The translations under genes and the position numbers were made by a program. A stretch of DNA of 60,000 bases from Membranipora membranacea. Its lineage: Eukaryota; Bryozoa; Gymnolaemata; Cheilostomatida; Membraniporidae. The stretch lies in assembly GCA_914767715.1 (NCBI GenBank), contig OU612069.1:2482001-2542000 (forward strand), written 5' to 3'. The notes under the pieces were generated by a model. That model did not search any database and was not told where the DNA came from. It saw only the letters and a program-made list of their open reading frames with translations. Positions 15,801 to 27,026 of this stretch are shown piece by piece. Position 1 is the first letter of the stretch; each line of letters begins with the position of its first letter.

Positions 15801-18133
15801 CAACTCCGACGCCATCACAGCCCGTAATGTAAGACTATCATCAGCTAACTCAGGTAATCTATCTCTTGTCATTATCTGACAGTGTTAACTGTTGACGTTC
15901 AGGTCTCAGAGTTAGGAGATGTCAAAATAGACTGGATCCAAAATTTACATTAAAATTTCCTGGGAATCGAGGGATGTTTGCGAATTTTTTGAAGAGTAAC
16001 TTGACAAAGAAATGCCTAGATTTCATATGGACCTTAATTCTCCCTAATGCAAATCATGGTCAGCGCAGAAAAAAACAAAAAAATTTGGTTCACTCTAAGA
16101 CAAGAGTAATTTTATCACTTGAAAACTTGATGGGTTTTAGAATTCAGTAAAACCTGAGTTGGTGTTTTTGCAATTACAAAACGTAACACATGCTAAGGTA
16201 TATCTACCAAACTGCTCAAAGTCTTCTGACTCACCAACGGATATTTTTCTGCATGATTGGATCACTTTGACTGAGTCAATTGCTTGTATTTCACAGACTC
16301 CAGTTTGCACTCTATCACTCTGATGGCCCAATGCCATAATTGTCACGTCACGGAGATTTCACCAAACTGTATACTTCTGACTCTCTCACTTGCTCAGCAC
16401 TATCTAATTTTCTTTGTATCACCTTGGTCATATTATAATTTGCAGGCCGAGTACCCAACGTAGCCGTCCTACCCGAACCCCCGCAGCCATCAGCACCAAA
16501 CTCTGCTCATGTATACAACCGTCGAAATCCACCTCAAGTGTGAGTAGACTTGTCTCTTATGAAGAGCCTTTCTGTTGCTATATTTTCGATCATAACTTAC
16601 AGACTCGAAACTTGAACGAGAGAGGGAGTTAGTCGATCTGATAAAAATCAATGTCTGCTGAATGTCTAAATCAAAATAAATCATGTTATTTCAGTTTAAA
16701 TGTAAATTATAGGTTGAGATACATGTAAGGATACCACAAAATTGAATTTAATTTCTTAAACAAGTGGATATCACACCCCATCATGAATAATTATGCATTC
16801 AATTTGATGTCGCAAGTCAAAGCCGAAAATGAAGTTTTCTCTGAGGCAATTCATGAGGACCACCTCAGTCTGCTATTCAAAGACATGTCAGCTCATTCAT
16901 ACAAATGGCTCTTGGTTTTGACCTCAATAATGTTGTGGATTTTTTATGTAGGTAGTTGGTGGTCAACTCAAACAAACAAGTAAGAGCACTGTAGAAACAA
17001 AATAATTGCTAGATTGTGGGCCACTCAGTTAGTTTGCTAGGGTGGCGGTGCTGACAGCCCCTAACTAAACTGCTTCAGGGCCTCATCTATCTTACAAAGT
17101 ATCTACATTGTATATACTAAATATATAACATTTTGCACATTCTGTTGTCCAATTATCAATTCAATCACGGCACGTCCTGCATGAAGTCTTAGTTCTGAAC
17201 TATATGAATATCGTTCTCACCAATTTATACCGAAGACGACATTATCTGGTAGTCCTATCCCTAACCACAGCCAGCCCTTAAAAGCGTTCGGGATGGCGAT
17301 CGCGGCCGTAGGCGGTCGTTAACGGCCGCGATCGCCATCCCGAACGCTCTTAAGGGCATGCTGTGTCCCTAACATGCTGGCTTCCTGGATCAGATTAACT
17401 GTTTGGTTGGCCAATCAGTACCAAAAGATAATCTGTGCCATCTCATCTGTATAATTGAAGGCCACATAATCCCCAGTGAAGCGCATCCGAGCCCTTAGGC
17501 TAGTTATGATGTCAGTAGCGGTAAAACCTGATTTTTATATCAATCATCCTGATTTGGTTTTAGTGGTTTGAGCGGTGTTGGGGAGGGATTTGAGCTCACT
17601 ATTGATGTAAGGGTAGTCTAATAGCTCAAACGCTCCCAAGGTTGCTGGAAATGGCATTCCAGTCACACTGGTAATGGAATGCTCCTACCAGCAACCTGGG
17701 TATGAGTTTGATCATGTTGGACCATGTTATGGTAGCTTAGATGTTATGACTAATGTTTGGTTCCATAGTTTTGTTCTCTTCATTTTTTTGCGAGTCAAAT
17801 TACTCTATTGTTTGTTGTTAAATGCTGATTTTATAGACCGTGTATTATAACGAGGCTAAAGGGTGGATTGTAGTAACTATAATCTTCAAATGAACAATCC
17901 TGATGTCCTTGGTGTTTACTGTTGATTAAATATCGCTACATATTTTATTTGGCAGACAATATCATCATGGACAGATGTCTTCCATAACGTGCCAAAAAAA
18001 TTAAGGCAAAAGTTGGGGAAGCAAAATCATGATAATGAAATATAACAATGTTTGAAGTGATTTATCGGTTCTCTTTTGTTTTAGGAGGTTAGATTATGAG
18101 GCCGGAGGAGTCTCGTATGTCAGAAATGCTTGA
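813..18133 (+). CDS. Anoctamin/TMEM16 family membrane protein (5' partial, 22 exons)
   Basis: Anoctamins are dimeric plasma- or endo-membrane proteins acting as Ca2+-activated chloride channels or phospholipid scramblases. Exons: 813-980, 1338-1416, 1928-2060, 2709-2788, 3318-3347, 4281-4429, 5321-5347, 6319-6521, 7113-7208, 7869-8068, 8808-8914, 9690-9854, 10673-10819, 11283-11431, 11967-12195, 13411-13540, 14147-14286, 14684-14764, 15163-15254, 15768-15853, 16446-16539, 18085-18133. All joins keep phase and give 877 residues without a stop. Family hallmarks: DYVTAPF in the dimerisation domain; NYYGEEIALYFAWVG at TM1; WSTVFLELWKRKNAVLAYEWD after TM2; ASMPLGPLLA in TM7; EHVVFIIKYVLAIAIPDVP in TM10. 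Of the Ca2+ ligands known in TMEM16A, E702/E705 are kept in EYTE and D738 is kept; E734 and E654 are Asp, and the N650 position appears to be Arg. Exons of 30 and 27 nt are in-phase and could be cassettes. The paralogue (ANO1-10) is not assigned. Confidence 0.95.
2799..2928. repeat. Minisatellite, about 35-bp unit, four copies, at an anoctamin splice donor
   Basis: Four imperfect copies of a unit containing ACTCACTCGAGC and CAACTTCCAAAGCAT follow one another. The array begins about 10 bp after the 5' splice site at 2789, inside the anoctamin intron. Confidence 0.9.
4449..4606. repeat. Minisatellite, 13-bp unit TCATGTGACTTAG, about 12 copies
   Basis: Tandem copies of TCATGTGACTTAG with variants ending TTAC, TCAG, TGGG and TTCAG. 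It starts about 20 bp after the anoctamin splice donor at 4430 and decays towards its right end. The core TCATGTGA resembles an E-box (CATGTG), but a regulatory role is not implied. Confidence 0.95.
9368..9614. mobile_element. MITE-like element with GGGTCTTTCAATTAGAAA termini
   Basis: The left end reads GGGGTCTTTCAATTAGAAA and the right end is its near-perfect reverse complement (TTTCTAATTGAAAGAACCCC). There is no coding potential. It lies in an anoctamin intron. A shorter relative sits at 12256-12386 in a later intron of the same gene. Confidence 0.7.
11842..11919. repeat. ACTAGTTACTAGT simple palindromic tandem repeat
   Basis: About nine copies of a 7-9 bp ACTAGTT/ACTAGTA unit alternate in orientation, so the array is both tandem and self-complementary. 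It ends 45 bp before the acceptor of anoctamin exon 11967-12195. Confidence 0.9.
12256..12386. mobile_element. Short MITE with GGGTCTTTCAATTAA termini
   Basis: The ends (GGGTCTTTCAATTAA on the left, ATTCTAATTGAAAGACC on the right) match the family at 9368-9614 in inverted orientation. It is about 130 bp, has no ORF and lies in the anoctamin intron after exon 11967-12195. Confidence 0.6.
12628..13272. mobile_element. Foldback element with about 200-bp inverted arms
   Basis: The left arm (12628 to about 12826) begins AGATTATCTGTATTGGGAGG. Its reverse complement returns at about 13078-13272, ending in CAGATAATCT. The arms share blocks such as ACCCAATATATGGATTCCCC and AGTCAGCACTTCTGTT with small differences. 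The middle (about 250 bp) has no ORF. It is inserted in an anoctamin intron and would fold into a long hairpin in the pre-mRNA. Confidence 0.85.
17275..17356. repeat. GC-rich near-perfect palindrome, 82 bp
   Basis: CCCTTAAAAGCGTTCGGG at the left is mirrored by CCCGAACGCTCTTAAGGG at the right. The inner arms contain GGCGATCGCGGCCGT and its complement, with a loop of about ten bases. The GC content is far above the surrounding intron. It lies in the last anoctamin intron. Confidence 0.9.
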
Positions 18134-19080
18134 GACTGAAAGTACAAATATGATACCTGATACACTCTCATCTAGAACACTGATCTCTTCTACATCAGGA
18201 AATATAATTAACTCAGCCGCAAAAAGAAGAAATTTTCTGTTTTCAACTTTTTTGCATGGCAGTACATATCAATATAATGAAGAAGTGTTTTCAGCATAGT
18301 CCTAGATAGAAGGAAAAACAGGCCTCACTGTTTTAGGAATGAAAATAGTGTCATGGCTTTCTTTCTTTAACTATTTCTGTAGCTAAAGACAATCATTTAC
18401 CTACCTACCCACAGAGCTTTTTTGTCACTCAGCGGTATTTTTATAAAATTCTTTCAACACAGCTTCAAAGCCGTACGCTGTGTTGGATGGTTATCGTTTT
18501 CTAATAAGCATCACAAATACCTAAATGGAAGATGCATCTTGCATGGTGCCTGAACCAGTAAAATTTGCCGCCTAATCTAATCATGATTTATTTCGATACC
18601 AATGTGCCAATGTCAGATGTTGATTCTTTATTTATCAGATTATTTTTATATTTCTTCCGTCCTTTTTCATTAAATTTTTTAATGAATTTTGTTAAAGTAC
18701 AACCTTAACATTTACATTGTAAGCCTTATATATCCGAGAAAATGTTGATTTTCTTGTCATAAGAGCTCTGTAAAATTTTCTGTTTAAATTTTTCTCATAT
18801 TTTTCTTTGGATCTATGGCAAATTCAGCTGAACGATGAATGCTGTATTTGTTATTTATTATATTTTTTTGTCATCTCAAACATGGCAACTGAAAGTGATA
18901 TTGATTTCAGGCCAGACTTATGTCTGCCTTTCCTTCCAATTTTGTAGACCATACCATATTATGATAGCTCTTCTCATACAAATGGAGAGTTGTTTTATTC
19001 ATTAATTATATTCAACTTTTTTGCTAGAGCTAGTCTAGGATGACTATTTTAGGATTTTGTTATGGAAATAAATACAGTCA
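18134..19080 (+). other. Anoctamin 3' UTR with AATAAA signal
   Basis: AT-rich untranslated sequence follows the TGA at 18131-18133. The first AATAAA with a plausible context is at 19067-19072. There are no other ORFs of note. Confidence 0.6.
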
Positions 19081-19350
19081 ATTAAATGCCAGTTAAACAG
19101 ACTTAGCTCTTGCCTTAAATGTCACAGCAGACAGCAAACATACTGCACTCTTGTCTCACAAGTCTTTTTGTTTACCATATGTCAAATTGAGTCATGATAT
19201 GGCCACAGAGTAAGGATATACAGAGGGGACACTTCAATGATCGTTATAGTGCCTGCGGTTTTTTGATCCAGTGGGGGAAAATCATCAATCTGGCCACCTG
19301 TCGATTTCATATTTTATATAAGTTACAATGGAGTTGTGTGATGCAGATAT

Positions 19351-19459
19351 TTGGTCCATTTGCCTGCATTCCGAGTCGAGTCGCTCCCGATCCACTGGTC
19401 ACGCCGCATGGCCGTGACCGGTGGAAGGGGGCAACTGGAATGCAGGCAATTGGATCAAA
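19351..19459. repeat. Inverted-repeat element, about 109 bp
   Basis: The left end TTGGTCCATTTGCCTGCATT is mirrored by AATGCAGGCAATTGGATCAA on the right. The interior is GC-rich (GGTCACGCCGCATGGCCGTGACC is itself a palindrome). It is probably a short MITE in the gap between the anoctamin gene and RPL9. Confidence 0.75.
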
Positions 19460-19719
19460 CTTGTTCTATGCAGACATAACCACCCATGATAGGTCATAAT
19501 TCATTCTGTATTTATCCTAAAGACTGATTTCCAACTTTATTGAAATATCCAACCTTCAAAGCTATACACCATATTGTTGTCATTTTTTTGCTAGGATACA
19601 TAGGCTATGTGTAATCCAGGTTTTTGAAATGAGTTTTATCATATAGAATATAGATTAACATGTGACAATTGGTCATCAAAATTAGGAAATGTCGGTGTAT
19701 TGATCTGATGGACAGTCCC

Positions 19720-21068
19720 CATAGACTTAATATAAGGTCATGCCTCGCCAAAATTTTGTTTGGGGTTTCTCAATCCACATGATCAAAGAAGTTTAAACCC
19801 AGAATTTGACGAGGCAACGTCATAGCGCGACACTGAATTTCAGCAACATGTCAAAACATATTGTCACTATTGTCCACATACAAAGACATTGCAAGTTCTT
19901 GGAGCTAAAAATGCATTCAATACATAAATTCTACCCTTATATCATGCAGCCTTAACAACAATAATGTTCAATGTTTGATTTGACTTGAAAAAAACGGCAT
20001 TAAAATTCGCATACTGATAGCTACACCATTGGTGTTGACAATGCTATAATGAAAGTGAGCTGTGTCAATTGTTGGTCAAGGTGGACAAATGTAATTATAC
20101 CCTAGTGCCCTCACTAACCCAGTGCTGGCCAGTATTGATGAATAGAAAATGATCTGCCATTTTGCAATTTTAAATTATCATACTTCTAAAATAGTCAAAA
20201 TTTTGACAAAAATGCCCCTTTGCTGTACAAAACTAGAAGTACAAATATGTGAAAACTTTACCGAGACTGAAATATTTTTTATGGTAGGGGCATCCACCAA
20301 AGCCTTGGTAAGGGCACTAGGCATTGATTTTGAACCAAATGAAACTTTTGTGTTGGGGAAGGGGTATGATAAGACGGCCGATCATGCGGTCATCCAGAGG
20401 CAAGCTATAAACTTAATATTGATTTTGCCAAGCTAGCTTCAAATAAAACATATGTCAAGTGAACAATTGCATTGGAATTATCTAAAAACATATCCTTTTT
20501 GTATACTCCCAAATTTTGAATCAACATCTCTACTCAAATTGAAATAAATGGCTCATGAATACAAAGGAAAATCCAACCATTCATGGTTTTTTTCTGATAT
20601 ATTTCTGCACCAGTTTTGGCGTAGTAATATAAGTCTCTAAACTCCAGTCATTTGAGTGTATTTTACAATAGTTCACAGGCTGGCTTGTTAATTCATGTCT
20701 GTTATTATAGAACTTGCCTTCTCTAGTGCTTGAAATTCATGTCAAGGCTTGATCCTACCATTAATTATCACAAGTTAATTTTAGTGGAACTACTTGGCGC
20801 TGCCAATTCTGGTTTGATACAAATAAATAGTTGTGAGGCGTCTGAGCCAGGTGCTCCCAGTTATTGACAGCTCCTATTCCTTTGCATGGGCACCGGTGGC
20901 TTAAATTTTATAAATTGCCATCACAATAATAAGAAATTAAATTAAATATAATTAAGGCTTTGGAAATTGTTAATCAAGGAATAGCTACAATTAGAATGAA
21001 AAATCAAGGAAATCGGACCAGTAGTTCTCAAGTTAGTATCTTAGGCGAGGCATGACCTTAAGTCTATG
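19720..21068. mobile_element. Non-autonomous DNA transposon with about 25-bp TIRs
   Basis: The left terminus CATAGACTTAATATAAGGTC..GCCTCGCC is matched in inverted orientation by GGCGAGGCATGACCTTAAGTCTATG on the right. The flanks ACAGTCCCC and ACTGTCCCC are near-identical direct repeats and may be the target-site duplication. No transposase is recognisable; the longest ORF (20149-20436) resembles nothing I know. The CATAGACTTAAT end recurs in the small palindrome at 54410-54456. Confidence 0.7.
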
Positions 21069-21436
21069 ACTGTCCCCTATACTGGCCTGGGAAATAGTAA
21101 TGATACAAAATTGCAAACAGTTATTAAATGACTTTACCTTCCATAATATATGTGCATTTCTTAGAAGAATGCTACTAGGGGCATCTATCTATTTTTTTTA
21201 TACTATATACACTATACAGTCATACCAATGAACTCCCTCTTCATTGGTCATTCTAACAACATGGACTCCAGTTTTGTCCCAACTCCCTCCTTGCAAAAAT
21301 AATTATGTGTGACATACTAAAGGTTGTCCTCTCCTAATTAAAAGGTGATGACTCCTAGCAAGTGTGACAAAGTATAACAGCCTGATAATAATATGCTATA
21401 AAATTATCGGACTATCGTAATTTAATTGAATGTAAC

Positions 21437-21477
21437 CCACAATGCATCTTCCTTTCTTTTTCCGGTTCATCTCACAA
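21437..21477 (+). promoter_or_regulatory. RPL9 promoter and TOP-like 5' UTR exon
   Basis: ACCCACAATGCATC at about 21436-21449 resembles the ZNF143/Staf-type CCCAnAATGC core. It is followed by CTTTCTTTTTCC, a terminal oligopyrimidine start typical of ribosomal protein mRNAs. The short leader ends in CACAA before a donor GTGAGT at 21478. The leader intron ends at 22094, 14 bases before the RPL9 start codon. The start site is inferred. Confidence 0.65.
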
Positions 21478-21622
21478 GTGAGTGTTTTTTTATACATATT
21501 TACCAGTTTTTCATCGCAAATATGTCCATTATCACAGCATCATCTGTAGCTGATACAACCTTTGACTGCATCCTCAACATGTTGTCATGCAGTTTTCAAG
21601 CTCAACTGACTAGATTGTGTAG

Positions 21623-21685
21623 CTTGTACCATAAAATGGCTGAGTATAATGTCTAGTCCTGCCTTGAAAACTCAGACATTTTATG
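21623..21685 (+). ncRNA. Possible H/ACA-type 3' hairpin in the RPL9 leader intron
   Basis: ATAAAA (a possible H box) is followed by a hairpin with arms CTGAGT and ACTCAG, then directly by ACA plus three bases. A TGCAT/ATGCA stem lies upstream. The hairpin is shorter than usual and shows no clear pseudouridylation pocket, so this is a weak candidate. Confidence 0.25.
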
Positions 21686-22108
21686 AGGTGTAATTTGGGC
21701 TAATTCTGCCCACACTTCACTGCTAAGGATAGTAAGCTGTTTCCACTTTACATAACCCCTCACCCAACAATATGGATATATCATAACTTAACATGCAGTC
21801 AGAAGTAGTTAAAAATCTTACAACTAAGTGAGGTGATCAAGCTTCCAACTTATCTCAATCTACCAACACTACCTGACCTGCCAGTACTAGCTTGCTTGGG
21901 TGGGTGTAACTAATATAAGTTATCTCTGTGTTATGGCATGTAGTTGCTTACCTGTGTTGATAGAGAGGACATTAAACTGAAAGCTACATACATATATATC
22001 TATCCCTCATGTATACGTTGTTGTTGGTGTGTAATACTGATTGAAATTTGAACTTATGAAATATGTATCAACTCTACAACTTTTATTATTTTAGCCTCCT
22101 GTGTGAAG

Positions 22109-23667
22109 ATGAAGACTATTCACTGTACACAGGATGTCCCCATCCCAGCAGGATGCAAGGTCTCAATCAAGTCACGCCTGATCACGGTGGTTGGTCCTCG
22201 TGGAACCATCAAGCGTAACATGAAGCACCTTCAGTTGGATATCCGTATGATCAACAAGGATACCATCAAGGTCGAGAAGTGGTTCAGTAACAGAAAGGAG
22301 CTGGCCGCTGTCAACACTGTGTGCTCTCACATCCAGAACATGTTTACTGGAGTACTCAGGGTAAGTAAATGCTAGTGTGAACTTGGGTGTACTTGAGCAT
22401 ATGAATAAGATGAGGCAGAGCTGTCAACTTTGTACTTATATTAGTATATTAGTTGCAAACCTATGAGTACATGACATATATTAATCCGCATATGGGAGTA
22501 GACGTAGCAGTGTCAACTATTGATTGTTAAGTATATTTCTACCCCTGTATTTGAGACATGCAATCATAGAATATAACTTGACAACAGGATGAAACGCAGC
22601 CTACTTGGTTGCAATAGCTTTATTCTTTTCCGTATGGATGGCAAAGTTGATTTACTGACTTGGTTTTCACCTACCTGCAACATAGCCAACCCTTTGGCTG
22701 GAAGATCATGTATGGTTCATATATTAGATGTTAGATCTCATTATTAAAGTGTTGGGTGGTCAGGACTGATAAAGCTCATGTCATCGTAACTTCTGATTCA
22801 TATTTTGAATATAACGGAGAAGTTAGTTTCTTTGGTATCAGAGCAACATTTAGTTTGTGTCTTAATTCACAATGGTGACTTATTATTACATTTCTATGAT
22901 TGCAGGGATTCCGATACAAGATGAAGTCTGTATATGCTCATTTTCCCATCAATATTGCCATCTCAGAGGCTGGTAAGAAGGTGGAGGTCCGTAACTTCCT
23001 CGGTGAGAAGTACACTCGTATCGTTATGATGCCCGAGGGAGTCACCGCTGCCAACACTGGAAGCAAAGACGAGTACCAAATCGATGGTAATGATATCGAG
23101 GCCGTCTCTCAAGCTGGTATGTTTTCTACTTATCAAGCCTAAAATCTAGTTACACTTGTTTGACTGATGGTTGCGCTCAGATTAACTAGACGTTTCAGTA
23201 CTAGATACTAGGAGCACATGACAACTACATGTTCTTAAATTGAAGTATGATACAGCGAGGAGAAGTTGTCAAATTCAAAGTGTGCGGTGTTGGCCACTAT
23301 GTATCAGTGGTCACTGGATAATGTGAACTGCAAGTTTAGCTAGCACTAAATTGTGGCGACCCAAGGTGGGATTTTTAAGTAAAGAAGGGTGAGAGAGTGT
23401 AAGCTTACAGGAGCATGCTAAATTGGCAGATTTTTCCTCCTGTCAACAATCCAGGGTATGATGGTCCCTTGATTCACTAATATATCATATCATGCTATAC
23501 TCTATTGGCTAGTTAGAAGAAAACTAAAGTGTTAATGGTGTATTATTGGATTATTTGTAGCTGCCCGTCTCCAACAGTCAACCAGCGTGAAGAGGAAGGA
23601 TATCAGAAAGTTTTTGGACGGTATCTACGTCTCCGAGAAACTGAACATTGTGGCACAAGAAGATTAA
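22109..23667 (+). CDS. RPL9: 60S ribosomal protein L9 (uL6)
   Basis: RPL9/uL6 is a structural protein of the large ribosomal subunit near the factor-binding site. Coding exons are 22109-22360, 22906-23116 and 23561-23667, giving 189 residues, close to the 192 of human RPL9. The ATG at 22109 matches the conserved MKTI start; an in-frame GTG six bases upstream is not used. Conserved blocks include [50 protein letters not shown] and [16 protein letters not shown] at the C-terminus. The polyadenylation signal AATAAA is at 23689-23694. A TOP-type 5' exon implies growth-linked translation. The downstream snoRNA host lies in the same orientation a few hundred bases away. Confidence 0.98.
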
Positions 23668-24511
23668 ATGATATGTGGGCTCAACACCAATAAATAAGAC
23701 TGAAAACCCAAAAACTACTCTCTGGTCTCTTCTATGATTGAATTAGAGTAGAGAATTATCTTCTCTTGTTGTCACTTGCCAGGTTTATTTTATTATAATG
23801 CGGGTTCACTTGTGTCATTCTTAAGTTGTGTCTCCTTGTCAAGTCATCAAGAGTCTGTCATTCTGTCAGCTGCAGAATATCATTGTGAGGTGTTTAGGAA
23901 AACAAATTGCACAGTTGGCTTGTTAGTGTTGACTGCTAGTACTCTCCTTGATGCTACGGTGGCTTTTAGTTATGACCCTGGAAATTAGATTCAATGTTGT
24001 TGATGGAGATACAACATCTCAGCTTATTTCTCTTAGTTATGTTCGATTGCGTATCTTCAGCAGATGATATTCAGTATAATTTAGGTATCAGGTTGTAAAA
24101 AATGTTTCATGTCATTGAACTACTTTCGATTTAGGGATTGGAACAGGTGAGTGTATAAAATCTTATTTTTTAAAGTGTACTTATATTGATAAGTGATAAT
24201 CTTGATGTGTTATTGTCAATGATCCATATTGTACATGTTGTGTATTGATACTGAACATTATATCTGCATTTGTATTACAAACTAGATGCTGGAGAGAATG
24301 TTGTGAACAGTGGAGTACGATATGCTATGGAATGTAGTTGACCATGATGGCTAATCATCACAATATAATCCCTTAATAGTCTCCTCTCTGAAAACCCATC
24401 TGTGCAGGATACAAACATATAATGTCTTATCAATGACGCCTCAAACACAGGTCAGTAGCAATGCCTTCTTAGCTCCTTGTCTTGATCAAAGAAAGTTTGG
24501 TTTTGGTCAAA

Positions 24512-24586
24512 GCGGTTGAATGATGATAAAGTTATCCCTGTCTGATAGAAATATAATGTGGATAATTTTATGGCTGACACTCGCTG
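24512..24586 (+). ncRNA. SNORD1: Box C/D snoRNA, SNORD1/snR38-like, copy 1
   Basis: C box ATGATGA at 24520-24526, guide GTTATCCCTGT directly before an intact D' box CTGA, and D box CTGA at 24574-24577. The guide is complementary to the conserved 28S segment ACAGGGATAAC; the fifth base upstream of D' points at the middle G, the site methylated by yeast snR38 (Gm2815) and human SNORD1. It lies in the intron between exons 24407-24450 and 24611-24720. Confidence 0.88.
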
Positions 24587-24790
24587 CATCACAAGGATAT
24601 TTTTATACAGGTGGTTTTGATTGTGGGTGGCAGAGACACTAATTATGTTGATAAGTTATTCATGATCGACCTGTTCTTCTTTGTATCCGCAACTCCCCGA
24701 GACCCAACATCAGAATCTTGGTGAGTGATTATCTCTTTCTTCTTTCATGATTTTTTTCGGAAAGTGTTGTGGCTCAACTTACTGTGTTCT

Positions 24791-24876
24791 CTCAAATGTT
24801 GCTGATGATAACTTTGTCTGACTTCTATGAAGACAACTAATTTAGGAATTTCTCGTTTCTGATAACTTTGGGAGAT
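24791..24876 (+). ncRNA. Box C/D snoRNA against 18S AACGAGGAATTCC, copy 1
   Basis: C box CTGATGA at 24802-24808, D' CTGA, C'-like ATGAAGA and D box CTGA at 24859-24862. The D guide TTAGGAATTTCTCGTT pairs with the universal 18S segment AACGAGGAATTCCTA; the fifth base upstream of D selects the G of AACG, which I equate (from memory) with yeast Gm1572 guided by snR57. The terminal stem CTCAAA.GTT/AAC.TTGGGAG is strong. Confidence 0.88.
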
Positions 24877-25089
24877 CATAGGATTTTCAACAAAACCTGT
24901 AACTATCAAAGCCAAAGCATCACTAACCTTTGGGTACTATGATTTGTTTTCAGGGTGTTGCTGTGATGATTGACTGTCAGTTGCCTGCCAGCCCTTCTTC
25001 CTGTAAAGGACCACAGTGTTCGCAGGTTAGTGCTGTAAGATTTCTGTTTGACACACATAATTTTTTATTGTCTTGAATATCCCTGCGCT

Positions 25090-25165
25090 GCGGTGACATG
25101 ATGAAAAAAGTTATCCCTGTCTGATAAAAATATTATGTGGATAATTTTTTGGCTGAGACCCGCTG
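25090..25165 (+). ncRNA. SNORD1: Box C/D snoRNA, SNORD1-like, copy 2
   Basis: C box at 25098-25104, D at 25153-25156 and an intact D' CTGA after TTATCCCTGT. The terminal stem GCGG/CCGC is preserved, so this copy, with copies 1 and 14, looks closest to the ancestral form. Confidence 0.88.
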
Positions 25166-25437
25166 TATCAAGGATTCATTCTAGCTGGTGCTACATGATA
25201 TTTCAACAATATTTTACCATGGTTCTTAATATTCTGATTCAGGTTACAGTTATAACATGATCTTACTGATGGATAATTACTACTCTATGAAACATGGTGT
25301 TACATGTGTCGCTTGACTATAGATGGCATCCCAAGATCATCATGTTATGTCTGCTATCATAGCTGAGGTGAGTGATTGTACATACTTGAAGTCAAGTTAA
25401 ACTCTGTTACGTAAAAGAGTGAAAAGTCCTTGCTATG

Positions 25438-25512
25438 CTGCTACATGATGATAAACGTTATCCCTGTCTTAATTAATATTATGTGGATAATTTTTTGGCT
25501 GAGACCCGCTGT
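25438..25512 (+). ncRNA. SNORD1: Box C/D snoRNA, SNORD1-like, copy 3
   Basis: C box at 25445-25451 and D at 25499-25502. The guide GTTATCCCTGT is kept, but the D' box is CTTA. Confidence 0.82.
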
Positions 25513-25793
25513 ATCAAGGCTTCATGCTAGTTGGTGCTACGCAAGCTTCAACGCTTCACAATGTTTCAACCATGGTATTCTATATTTCAGATATACGCCG
25601 TGGTAATAATATGATCCTACTGAAGGATAAATTCTCTCACCTGCCATTTCGAGAACTGGACAGACTCTTTATGCCGTTCTATGCCTCCCACATGACCAGC
25701 ATATCAGGATGAATGTGAGTATATTACACTCACTTATAATCTCTAGCGGTTGCTCGTTTTACACTAAGTTTTGTGTAACTAACAATAAACTTT

Positions 25794-25884
25794 GCTCTTG
25801 CTAATGTTGCTGATGATAACTGTGTCTGACTTCTATGAAGACAACCAATTTTGGAATTCTTCGTTTCTGATAGCATAGTGAGAG
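25794..25884 (+). ncRNA. Box C/D snoRNA against 18S, copy 2
   Basis: C box at 25810-25816 and D at 25867-25870. The guide reads TTTGGAATTCTTCGTT, with one extra mismatch against 18S. It lies between exons 25591-25714 and 25964-26043. Confidence 0.85.
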
Positions 25885-26074
25885 CCTTGATAACTCATGA
25901 ATGTTCAAAATAAATCATGATGATATATTATGACTAATTCTAGTTATATTTTATTTACTATAGTGCAAGCGCAAGTGAATGAGTTGGGCAACAGCAATTT
26001 AAACGAGTCTTTAGACAAGTCTGCACAGGCTATCATAGCTGAGGTGAGTGATGGTACTTACTTGATTTCATGTT

Positions 26075-26324
26075 AAAGGTCCCCAAGCAGGGTTCGCCAG
26101 ACAAGAAAATTCATTAGCACTACGATGTGCGCTAGAGTCTTTTTTGTATCTGTTCATGGCATGTTTTTGAAGCTGCGGCTAGACATAGATGTATTTGAGC
26201 AGCTGCCAAAAGGCCCCTATTTGTTCAAAGGCGATGAAAATTCGCACATGTGTGTGCAAGACTCTTGCGTACAATATGGTGTTGATTAATTGTTTTGTAT
26301 GGTGAACGCTGCTTGGGGACCTTT
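26075..26324. mobile_element. MITE with AAAGGTCCCCAAGCAG termini, copy 1
   Basis: 250 bp with 24-bp terminal inverted repeats: AAAGGTCCCCAAGCAGGGTT on the left and the mirrored AACGCTGCTTGGGGACCTTT on the right. It sits in the same intron as SNORD1-like copy 4 and recurs at equivalent places in two other host-gene modules, so it was spread by module duplication rather than by fresh insertion. Confidence 0.85.
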
Positions 26325-26362
26325 GAATTATGTTACCTAAAAGAGTGAAAAGTTCTTGCTAT

Positions 26363-26437
26363 GCGGCTGCATGATGAAAAAACGTTATCCCTGTCTTAAA
26401 AGTATTATGTGGATAATTTTTTGGCTGAGTCCCGCTG
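26363..26437 (+). ncRNA. SNORD1: Box C/D snoRNA, SNORD1-like, copy 4
   Basis: C box at 26371-26377 and D at 26424-26427. The guide GTTATCCCTGT is intact; D' is CTTA. Confidence 0.82.
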
Positions 26438-26679
26438 TATCAAGGCTTCATGCTAGTTGGTGCTACGCAAGCTTCAACGCTTCACAATGTTTCAACCATG
26501 GTATTCTATATTTCAGATGCACGTCGTGGTAATAATATGGTGTTACATGTGTCGCTTGACTATTGATGGCATCCCAAGATCTTCATGATATGTCTGCTAT
26601 CATAGCTGAGGTGAGTGATTGAACATACTTGAAATCAAGTTAAATTCTGTTACCTAAAAGAGTGAAAAGTCCTTGCTAT

Positions 26680-26756
26680 GCTGCTACATGATGAAAAAAC
26701 GTTATCCCTGTCTTAATAAATATTATGTGGATAATTTTTTGGCTGAGACCCGCTGT
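26680..26756 (+). ncRNA. SNORD1: Box C/D snoRNA, SNORD1-like, copy 5
   Basis: C box at 26688-26694 and D at 26743-26746; guide intact, D' CTTA. Confidence 0.82.
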
Positions 26757-27026
26757 ATCAAGGATTCATTCTAGCTGGTGCTACATGATATTTCAGCAAT
26801 ATTTTACCATGGTTCTTAATATTCTGATTCAGGTTACAGTTATAATATGATCTTACTGATGGATAATTACTACTCTATGAAACATGGTGTTACATGTGTA
26901 GCTTGACTATTGATGGCATCCCAAGATCTTCATGATATGTCTGCTATTATAGCTGAGGTGAGTGATTGTACATACTTGAATTCAAGTTAAATCCTGTTAC
27001 CTAAAAGAGTGAAAAGTCCTTGCTAT

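Noticed and set aside
16783-16983. 66-codon ORF with a hydrophobic stretch
   Set aside because: It lies inside an anoctamin intron, has no splice link, no family resemblance and AT-rich codons; best read as chance.
20149-20436. 95-codon ORF inside the TIR element
   Set aside because: No transposase motif and no recognisable domain; the element looks non-autonomous.
24325-24405. Possible C/D snoRNA (ATGATGG ... CTGA)
   Set aside because: No terminal stem, no D'/C' pair and no rRNA guide could be found.
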